Assembly (NCBI GenBank): GCA_964405835.1
Contig: CAYOPN010000008.1
Coordinates: 1 to 57,973 of the forward strand
Origin: JAJVIP01 sp964405835
Lineage (GTDB): Bacteria; Elusimicrobiota; Elusimicrobia; F11
Direction: 5' to 3'
Length of the DNA stretch: 57,973 bases
The notes under the pieces are model-generated. The model did no database searches. It was not told the origin of the DNA and saw nothing but the letters and a program-made list of their open reading frames with translations. Numbering within the stretch: the first letter of the stretch is position 1; each line of letters starts with the position of its first letter. A program made the translations under genes and the position numbers. This document shows positions 48,955 through 54,478 of this stretch, in pieces.

Positions 48955-49284
48955 TTACCCGCCGCACGGATTGCGTTCGCTGCGGTTTGGCCAAAGTTCG
49001 TCAATTTCTTTCTGTTGGAGCTCGGCGCTAAAACGCTCCCACGTAAGCCCGTTTACATCGGTTTCTTTTCCGAAAGCGGTCGCATCCGGGTCCTCCCAGC
49101 CGACATGCCGCAACGTGCCCGGCGCTTCTTTGGATCGGCGGATTGAAAAGTTCAAAGTATCGGTCCGCCACAGCGCGTATTCGCCCGCCACCACGTTGGT
49201 GGGTTCGCACCCCAACCGCCGGGTGTAATCCTCCACGGATTCTTCAATGCTGGCAACGCTGATCGCGATATGAAATTTTTTCAT
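48955..49284 (-). CDS. VOC (glyoxalase/bleomycin-resistance) family protein
   Basis: 109 residues, one VOC unit: FHIAISVASIEESVEDYTRRLGCEPTNVVAGEYALWRTDTLNFSI has the family's strand-helix-strand layout and the metal-type His at residue 5. The second half (RHVGWEDPDATAFGKE) provides the matching module. Many VOC proteins bind metals and act on thiol or aromatic compounds, but small single ones like this are often of unknown function. It is alone, with 70-90 bases of non-coding DNA on each side. Confidence 0.8.
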   Translation of the reverse strand: MKKFHIAISVASIEESVEDYTRRLGCEPTNVVAGEYALWRTDTLNFSIRRSKEAPGTLRHVGWEDPDATAFGKETDVNGLTWERFSAELQQKEIDELWPNRSERNPCGG

Positions 49285-49356
49285 GGGTGGGTTTGTCGGT
49301 CATACTCAATTCTTGACGCAGTGCGTCGAGAATTGGAAAAAATCGGATTATGATTC

Positions 49357-49635
49357 CTATTCGTCATTGGATTGTCTTAGGGCTAGCAGATGAATCTTTT
49401 TCAAATCGAACGAGTAATAAAGGACAAAGGATTCGGTTGCGGAATCAATGCTTTCGAATGGCATGGCCCACACGCGGGAGCCGGAGGTGATACGTGTGCC
49501 CTCGGTGGGATCGCGTGCGATCACAAATAGCACACCTTCAAGCAACTCATCTTCCTGGCGGGGTGAAAGCCCGAGTTCGCGGATGGATTCCCGGTAATGG
49601 GACGTTTCAACTATTGAGAGGGGGTTACGCGGCAT
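49357..49635 (-). CDS. RelE/ParE-like toxin of a Panacea toxin-antitoxin pair
   Basis: 92 residues. The start at 49635 (MPRNPLSIVETSHYRESIRELG) was chosen because the longer frame runs into the antitoxin gene; even so the two overlap by 11 bases. It shows the mRNA-interferase/ParE-type layout: an N-terminal helix pair (SHYRESIRELGLSPRQEDELLEGVLFVIARDP), then a beta sheet ending SRVWAMPF and FVLYYSFDLKKIHLLALRQSN. The last part is like the active strand of HigB/RelE toxins. It is not clear whether it is an RNase or acts on gyrase. It follows a Panacea-domain gene, the antitoxin type in PanAT systems. Confidence 0.72.
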   Translation of the reverse strand: MPRNPLSIVETSHYRESIRELGLSPRQEDELLEGVLFVIARDPTEGTRITSGSRVWAMPFESIDSATESFVLYYSFDLKKIHLLALRQSNDE

Positions 49636-50185
49636 CCTCGAGGGCCTTCCGTGCCTGTTGCTCAAGTTTCGAGCCATAAGCAATTTCCAATGCGGTTAGC
49701 TCACGAGGGTTGACCAACGCAACTGAATAAGGAATTTCTTCTCCGTTCTTGGCTACACGCCAGCCAATAAAATCATGGGACAGCAGGCTTACATCCGTCC
49801 CATCTTTATCCCAAAACTTTTTAATGATCGCGTCTACCAATGCGATTTCTTCGGCCTTAAATAGACTTAGATCAGGATCACGCAGGGCCACGGGGCGCAT
49901 CTGTTTTTTCCCGAAATATTCCACGTGCTGATTGACCAAACTTTTTTTGTCCACCAACCAGTTCCTTACTGGCACCAAGTGTTTGGGGGTCGGCCCATTC
50001 TGCAATCGTTGGTAGGTGTCGTCCGTAATGGATTTTCGCTTCTTACGAAATTGGGAGAAATCCGAAAAAAATAAAATTTTATTCAGTTTGGTTGCGCCAA
50101 AACGCGGATCATCTTGCGACATTTTTGAAATGTGCAGGATTAACTCGGCAAGTTTTGGATGTCTGGGGTTGATTGGTTTAGCCAT
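49625..50185 (-). CDS. Panacea-domain (SocA/DUF4065-like) antitoxin
   Basis: 186 residues. The N-terminal half fits the Panacea/SocA domain: LAELILHISKMSQDDPRFGATKLNKILFFSDFSQFRKK and the later LQNGPTPKHLVPVRNWLVDK. The C-terminal half is helical and acidic with basic patches. In PanAT systems this domain neutralises unrelated toxins by directly binding them. The downstream gene is a small RelE-like protein overlapping by 11 bases. A 9-base direct repeat lies 51-68 bases upstream and may be the operator. Both genes are AT-richer than the genes to their left. Confidence 0.75.
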   Translation of the reverse strand: MAKPINPRHPKLAELILHISKMSQDDPRFGATKLNKILFFSDFSQFRKKRKSITDDTYQRLQNGPTPKHLVPVRNWLVDKKSLVNQHVEYFGKKQMRPVALRDPDLSLFKAEEIALVDAIIKKFWDKDGTDVSLLSHDFIGWRVAKNGEEIPYSVALVNPRELTALEIAYGSKLEQQARKALEDAA

Positions 50186-50235
50186 AATCTTTCTCTATCG
50201 ACGGAATCTTAGCTGATTTCAGTTCATGAGATTCA

Positions 50236-50253
50236 CTATTATCTCTATTATCT
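50236..50253 (-). promoter_or_regulatory. 9-base direct repeat before the Panacea gene
   Basis: CTATTATCT occurs twice in tandem (50236-50244, 50245-50253), just upstream of the Panacea start on the leftward strand. Tandem repeats of this sort often serve as antitoxin operators. Confidence 0.45.
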
Positions 50254-50269
50254 CACAAGTCGCGAAAAG

Positions 50270-50291
50270 CCAATGTAAATTATTTGTAAGT
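50270..50291. repeat. Dispersed 22-base repeat, copy 1
   Basis: CAATGTAAATTATTTGTAAG, with one more matching base on each side, also occurs at 53592-53613. This copy is in the gap between the Panacea gene and the RibD-like reductase gene. Confidence 0.8.
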
Positions 50292-50307
50292 TTTTCGAGG
50301 CATAAGG

Positions 50308-50859
50308 TCAGCTTTGGTAAGTGAGCAGCACATTGCCGCTCTTAAAGGCTTGGGTCTTGGTCAGCTTGAGGGACAATTTGGTTTTGAGGCCGTCGAACAG
50401 CCCCTTTCCTTTGCCCAGGACCACCGGGTTCACCATCAATTGGTAATGGTCAATAAGTCCCGCTTCGGCGAGTTGAGCAACCAGGCTCCCGCTTCCCAAA
50501 ATCGTCAGGTCTTTTCCCGGCTGCGCTTTAAGTGCCCGCACTTCGGCCACCAGGTTGCCTTTCGCAAGCCGCGTATTGCTCCACTCCGCTTTTTTCAGCG
50601 TCCGCGAGAACACAATTTTTGAAGAGCTGTTCATGCCTTTCGCGACAATGGGGTCCTCCTTGAGGGCCTGGGGCGTTGTCCAGTAACCGGCCATGAGCTC
50701 GTAGGTCACGCGGCCGAACAAGAGCGTGTTTCCAGAATTGGATTGTTGTTCCGCGGTCTTCTGAAATTCCGCGTCCGCGTTGTGCCACGAGATATCGCCA
50801 TTTTCTCCGGCGAAATATCCGTCCAGCGTGACCAGATTGAAAACGCCCAGTTTTGGCAT
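50308..50859 (-). CDS. Dihydrofolate reductase-like (RibD C-terminal) protein
   Basis: 183 residues in the RibD C-terminal/DHFR fold: LVTLDGYFAGENGDISWH (about 8-25), GNTLLFGRVTYELMAGYW, KIVFSRTLKKAEW, and LTILGSGSLVAQLAEAGLIDHYQLMVNPVVLGKG. These enzymes reduce pterins or flavin-type substrates with NADPH; this YyaP/YwjB-like subgroup has no known substrate. It lies 3 bases after the TfoX-domain gene, so the two are likely co-transcribed leftward. Confidence 0.9.
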   Translation of the reverse strand: MPKLGVFNLVTLDGYFAGENGDISWHNADAEFQKTAEQQSNSGNTLLFGRVTYELMAGYWTTPQALKEDPIVAKGMNSSSKIVFSRTLKKAEWSNTRLAKGNLVAEVRALKAQPGKDLTILGSGSLVAQLAEAGLIDHYQLMVNPVVLGKGKGLFDGLKTKLSLKLTKTQAFKSGNVLLTYQS

Positions 50860-50862
50860 GGT

Positions 50863-51180
50863 TTACCGCCTGTTCTTCAATGATTTCTCCGCCCACTCCA
50901 CCATGAACCGCGAATCATCCAAGCATTCCGGCGGCGCCTGATAATAGGACATCGCCACGCGCTTCTTGTTTTTTGCTTCGTAGGTAAAGGGTTGAAGCCC
51001 CCGTTCTTCATAATCCGCGCGGTTTGCGTCCGTGACTTTGAAAAACAACTCCCCATCGGCCACGATCGCGAAAATGAGCCCGTTCCGGTAAATACCGTGC
51101 CCACCAAACATCGCGCGCGCCGTGACGCCTTTGAGCGGGCGCATCAGTTCGAGGATGTGGGGGAGGATTTCGGAAGGCAT
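50863..51180 (-). CDS. TfoX N-terminal-domain protein
   Basis: 105 residues, just the TfoX/Sxy N-terminal domain: VTARAMFGGHGIYRNGLIFAIVADGELFFKVTDANRADYEERG, then AMSYYQAPPECLDDSRFMVEWAEKSL. In some bacteria TfoX turns on natural competence, but stand-alone N-domain proteins are usually of unknown role. There is no C-terminal domain. It precedes the RibD-like gene by 3 bases and is divergent from the DUF899 gene by about 45 bases. Confidence 0.9.
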   Translation of the reverse strand: MPSEILPHILELMRPLKGVTARAMFGGHGIYRNGLIFAIVADGELFFKVTDANRADYEERGLQPFTYEAKNKKRVAMSYYQAPPECLDDSRFMVEWAEKSLKNRR

Positions 51181-51225
51181 AAGAGATTATAATCGTAAGT
51201 GAAAGACATAAACGGAGGCGGACCC

Positions 51226-52023
51226 ATGGAAATGACGAAGACAGCCCACAAGACCGGCACGCGCGAAGAATGGCTGGCGGCGCGCATCAAGTTGCTGAAA
51301 TCGGAGAAAGAGCTGACCCGGCGGAGCGACGCGCTCGCCGAGGAGCGGAAAAACTTGCCGTGGGTCCCTGTGGAGAAAACCTACCGCTTTGACACCGACA
51401 AAGGACCGGCCTCGTTGGCCGAGCTCTTCCAAGGACGGTCGCAGCTCATTATTTATCACTTCATGTTCGGCCCGGACTTCAAGGCCGGCTGTCCCTCGTG
51501 CTCCTCCATCGCCGACAGTTTCAACGGCGTCTATCAGCATCTGGCCGGCCACGATGTCATGTTCTGGGCCGTCTCACGCGCGCCGTTGGCAAAGCTCAAG
51601 GAATATCAGAAGCGCATGGGCTGGACGTTCCCGTGGGCGTCCTCCGCCGGCAGCGATTTCAACGCGGACTTCAGCGTGGCCTTCACCGAAGAGCAACAGA
51701 AAAAAGGCCAAGTGAGTTACAACTTCAGCACCGCCGACAACACGGCCTCGGCCACCAAAGAAGAGCTAAACGCCGAGGTCGCCGATGTCCTCTCCCAGAT
51801 CGCCGGCTCCACCGGAACGGACTGGCCCACCTACTCCCGCGAGGCCCCGGGCATGAGTTCGTTTGCGCTGCAGGACGGAAAAGTCCACCACACGTACTCT
51901 GCCTACGCGCGCGGGTTGGACGTTTTGTGGAGCATGTACCAATGGCTGGACCGCGCCCCGAACGGCCGCAACGACACAAGCTTTTGGCTGCGGCGGCACG
52001 ACGAGTACGGCACAGCAAAGTAG
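51226..52023 (+). CDS. DUF899 thioredoxin-like protein
   Basis: 265 residues from the ATG at 51226, which has a GGAGG site; an upstream GTG at 51199 is possible. It fits the DUF899 family: WLAARIKLLKSEKELTRRSDALAEER, WVPVEKTYRFDTDKG, IIYHFMFGPDFKAGCPSCSSIADSFNG (the C-P-S-C pair) and the later VFHTYS-like VHHTYSAYARGLDVL. Family members look like thioredoxin-type redox enzymes of unknown substrate. It is followed, on the same strand, by the hypothetical gene 12 bases on. Confidence 0.9.
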   Translation: MEMTKTAHKTGTREEWLAARIKLLKSEKELTRRSDALAEERKNLPWVPVEKTYRFDTDKGPASLAELFQGRSQLIIYHFMFGPDFKAGCPSCSSIADSFNGVYQHLAGHDVMFWAVSRAPLAKLKEYQKRMGWTFPWASSAGSDFNADFSVAFTEEQQKKGQVSYNFSTADNTASATKEELNAEVADVLSQIAGSTGTDWPTYSREAPGMSSFALQDGKVHHTYSAYARGLDVLWSMYQWLDRAPNGRNDTSFWLRRHDEYGTAK

Positions 52024-52035
52024 GATCTCGCGAGC

Positions 52036-52560
52036 ATGAATTCTGATAAGAGCATGCATACCACTCTTGAATGCGGACCATTCACCGTTCGCATCCCTTC
52101 CCAATACAAGGTCGAGCGATTGGATTCACATATGATTTGGACATCGCCTGACCATTGCGACTTCTATGATCGCAAGGGGGATTGGTTTATTCCACGTTCG
52201 GCGGGACTACCTAAAATTGCTGTAAAAGACCGGCCGGACCTTTCTATTGGAAATGTTTTTTATGTTGCCAAGTTAGGTAGCTGGGACTTGGTCATTGGCA
52301 TCGAACCCAATAAGAATTCTATTGAAGAAGTTTCTGATTACCTTTTTGAAACAACAAATGTGGTTCCTCAATTTCAGGTATTGCGTATCAATGGCATCGA
52401 CGTTCGAAGGCGGCTTGACTACAAAGGCTCAAAGGACCCTATGAACGACTGGTACTACATCGATGAAGAAGGGATTTTGAATATTTCATTCAGAGGCCCA
52501 TCCGAACCCCAGATCCAAAAAGATCTCGATTGGATTGCGGCCAATGTGACGGTGCGGTAA
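52036..52560 (+). CDS. Hypothetical protein
   Basis: 174 residues, no family recognised. No signal peptide or membrane segment is seen. The sequence is mixed alpha-beta (GPFTVRIPSQYKVERLDSHMIW; VFYVAKLGSWDLVIGIEPNKN; NDWYYIDEEGILNISF). It starts 12 bases after the DUF899 gene, but base composition is clearly more AT-rich than that gene, so it may belong to a separately acquired segment. The start codon is uncertain; a second ATG lies six codons in. Confidence 0.65.
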   Translation: MNSDKSMHTTLECGPFTVRIPSQYKVERLDSHMIWTSPDHCDFYDRKGDWFIPRSAGLPKIAVKDRPDLSIGNVFYVAKLGSWDLVIGIEPNKNSIEEVSDYLFETTNVVPQFQVLRINGIDVRRRLDYKGSKDPMNDWYYIDEEGILNISFRGPSEPQIQKDLDWIAANVTVR

Positions 52561-52598
52561 GGGATGAGAGAAGCGGAAGGAATCTAAGAAGGTGTTTC

Positions 52599-52991
52599 TT
52601 ACTTGTGACTGGCGGAACGTGATCCAAGTACAGTCCCCGTCTTGGGATCCACTCTTACTACCCAGTAGTATGGATTCATAAAGGACAGGTTTTCATAATT
52701 AAAGGAAACCACATATGTTTCTAGTGGTTTTCCTTCCTGTCGATACTTTACTAACGAGACACTCGGTTTATGAATCTTTAGATTTCCATCCGCAGGATGT
52801 TCCAGCAAGTAAGCTTGGGCGATCGTCTTTGCCTCATGTTTGTTGATTCCGTCCGACACATTGACTTTACTCGAGGCGGCTCGAATGGAAGCTTCCGTGG
52901 GCCGAGGACGAAAAACCGAACAACCGGTGAATGCCATGAAGATCCAGATTAACGTTATCGACGATAAAAAATACTTTGTATTTAAAACCAT
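52599..52991 (-). CDS. Lipoprotein with PepSY-like part
   Basis: 130 residues. Lipoprotein signal MVLNTKYFLSSITLIWIFMAFTGC (Cys24). The mature part (INKHEAKTIAQAYLLEHPAD, then VVSFNYENLSFMNPYYWVVRVDPKTGTVLGSRSA) resembles a PepSY-type domain in its A-x-x-I-A ... V-x-V-D-x-x-T-G-x-V layout, but the match is only partial. It is leftward, directly after the other lipoprotein gene (3 bases between), and both are AT-richer than the main genome. Confidence 0.7.
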   Translation of the reverse strand: MVLNTKYFLSSITLIWIFMAFTGCSVFRPRPTEASIRAASSKVNVSDGINKHEAKTIAQAYLLEHPADGNLKIHKPSVSLVKYRQEGKPLETYVVSFNYENLSFMNPYYWVVRVDPKTGTVLGSRSASHK

Positions 52992-52994
52992 TCT

Positions 52995-53558
52995 TTATCC
53001 CGACACCTTTGATAATTGTTCGGCCGCCTTGTAAATACTAACTCGAATGGCTTTCTGAAAAAGCTTCTCGAGATATTCTTTCGAAGCATTCATGGACTGC
53101 ATGTAAGTGGAGGCGCTTCCGATAGCAAAATAGAAAGGTTGGCCGCTTGCCACATCGATAAGGGTCAGTTTTATTTCGCAATCCACGCTTTCGCGTTCGC
53201 TCATCGTTTTTGATGTGAAAGATTGCGTTCCCTTGAGCATCTCGGCGCGAATAATAATCGAAGGCCCTTTTCCCAAAAAATAGCGGATAGTTTCGGACTC
53301 AATGAGAACCTTCTGTTCCGCTGACAAATCAATTTCGGCCGTCTCATTGCGATTTTTCAGGTACAAGTTCGGCACTTGAATGTCTTTCGCGGCTTTGCGC
53401 GGACGAGCGTCTTTCACCACGACTTTTACCACCCGGTACGGGATGGAAACTGCGTCCTTTTGAAAATCGTCTTTTAGGAAATCTTCTTTTACGCCCATCA
53501 AACAGCCATTGAGGGGAAGAAGCAGCATCAGAAGGAGTGGGATGTGCAATGCGCGCAT
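52995..53558 (-). CDS. Lipoprotein, unknown family
   Basis: 187 residues. Lipoprotein signal MRALHIPLLLMLLLPLNGC (Cys19). The mature part has alternating strands and helices: IPYRVVKVVVKDARPRKAAKDI, then SIIIRAEMLKGTQSF and KLTLIDVASGQPFYFAIGSAS. This recalls the DUF3313/GNA1162-like beta-alpha lipoproteins involved in export of surface polymers, without a firm match. It is followed by the PepSY-like lipoprotein and forms a leftward pair with it. Confidence 0.7.
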   Translation of the reverse strand: MRALHIPLLLMLLLPLNGCLMGVKEDFLKDDFQKDAVSIPYRVVKVVVKDARPRKAAKDIQVPNLYLKNRNETAEIDLSAEQKVLIESETIRYFLGKGPSIIIRAEMLKGTQSFTSKTMSERESVDCEIKLTLIDVASGQPFYFAIGSASTYMQSMNASKEYLEKLFQKAIRVSIYKAAEQLSKVSG

Positions 53559-53591
53559 TGTGGGCAGAATTCTACGCGAATTCGAAACGAA

Positions 53592-53613
53592 CCAATGTAA
53601 ATTATTTGTAAGT
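53592..53613. repeat. Dispersed 22-base repeat, copy 2
   Basis: Exact second copy of the repeat at 50270-50291. Here it precedes the 23-base palindrome and lies in the 271-base gap between the lipoprotein gene and the ORF6N gene. Confidence 0.8.
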
Positions 53614-53630
53614 CTTTACTGCCCCGTAAT

Positions 53631-53653
53631 TTGTGCAACGGCCCGTTGCACAA
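53631..53653. repeat. 23-base perfect palindrome
   Basis: TTGTGCAACGG, one base, CCGTTGCACAA. A perfect 11-pair hairpin in the gap before the ORF6N gene. There is no T-run, so it is not a typical terminator. Confidence 0.85.
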
Positions 53654-53710
53654 TTGCTTTATCCGGTCAGGCCGCCGCGAAGGCCTGCATGTATTTGAGA
53701 TTGCGGGGGG

Positions 53711-53733
53711 GATAGGGTCAGGGGATAGGGTCA
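53711..53733. repeat. Left flank repeat of the ORF6N gene
   Basis: GATAGGGTCA twice (53711-53720, 53724-53733), in the form GGGATAGG..GGTCAA. An inverted relative lies at the end of the gene (54345-54364). The repeats bound the gene like the ends of a small mobile unit. Confidence 0.6.
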
Positions 53734-53829
53734 AGCTTTGAACCCTTCCCAATCCGAAAACATTTGGTAAGTTAAGCGCCCCTCACAACCCGCACCCCTT
53801 CACGGACCCCCTCCAACAAGGAGACTCAC

Positions 53830-54348
53830 GTGAACAATGACAAAATTCAAATCCGCGCCATCGAAGATAAGATTTTTCTGCTTCGGGGACAGAAGGTCAT
53901 GTTGGATGAGCATTTGGCAATTCTCTATGGAGTTCAAACACGAATTCTTGTGCGGAATGTGAAACGAAATTCGGGCCGTTTTCCGGCCGATTTTATGTTT
54001 CAACTAACTGATAATGAGCAGGTTTCTTTGAGATCCCAATTTGGGATCTCAAACCAAGGAAGAGGTGGGCGTCGCTATTCCCCTTTTGCCTTTACCGAAA
54101 ACGGCATTGCCATGCTTTCCTCAGTTCTGCGGAGCCAAACGGCCATCGAGGTGAACATCCAGATCATGCGGACCTTCACGAAATACCGCGAATATCAAAC
54201 GCACCATCGAGATTTAGAGGAAAAAATGAGAAGGGTTGAGCAGAAATACGACGGCAAGTTCGTCGAGGTGTTCAACCGTCTACAGAAATTGGAAGACGCT
54301 CCCGAGAAGTCAGTCCCAGTGAAAGGGTTTGGGAAAGAGGAGGATTGA
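53830..54348 (+). CDS. ORF6N-domain protein
   Basis: 172 residues from a GTG with AAGGAG. The ORF6N domain covers about 10-95: IRAIEDKIFLLRGQKVMLDEHLAILYGVQTRILVRNVKRNSGRFPADFMFQLTDNE, then SPFAFTENGIAMLSSVLRSQTA (about 88-110). A helical tail (about 120-172) contains Lys/Glu-rich coiled-coil sequence. The domain is common in phage antirepressors and in stand-alone chromosomal genes; it binds DNA. Its stop lies inside an inverted repeat, and a related repeat precedes it. Confidence 0.9.
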   Translation: MNNDKIQIRAIEDKIFLLRGQKVMLDEHLAILYGVQTRILVRNVKRNSGRFPADFMFQLTDNEQVSLRSQFGISNQGRGGRRYSPFAFTENGIAMLSSVLRSQTAIEVNIQIMRTFTKYREYQTHHRDLEEKMRRVEQKYDGKFVEVFNRLQKLEDAPEKSVPVKGFGKEED

Positions 54349-54364
54349 CCCCTATTCCTATCCC
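54345..54364. repeat. Right flank repeat of the ORF6N gene
   Basis: TTGACCCCTATTCCTATCCC, the inverted relative of the GGGATAGG..GTCAA repeat at 53711-53733. It covers the ORF6N stop codon. Confidence 0.6.
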
Positions 54365-54478
54365 TTGGCGACGTATCCCCAACGCGCCCCTTGCTCGAGG
54401 CGGTGGAAGGTTGAGTTTTTAACATCCTGGAAAGTCACAATAAGGTTACGCGGGGGAAGGCTGGATGTTGCAGGGGAG

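Noticed and set aside
53701..53740. Rho-independent terminator before the ORF6N gene
   Set aside because: The GGGTCAAGCTTTGAACCC hairpin is weak and has no T-run; it is better explained by the flanking repeats.
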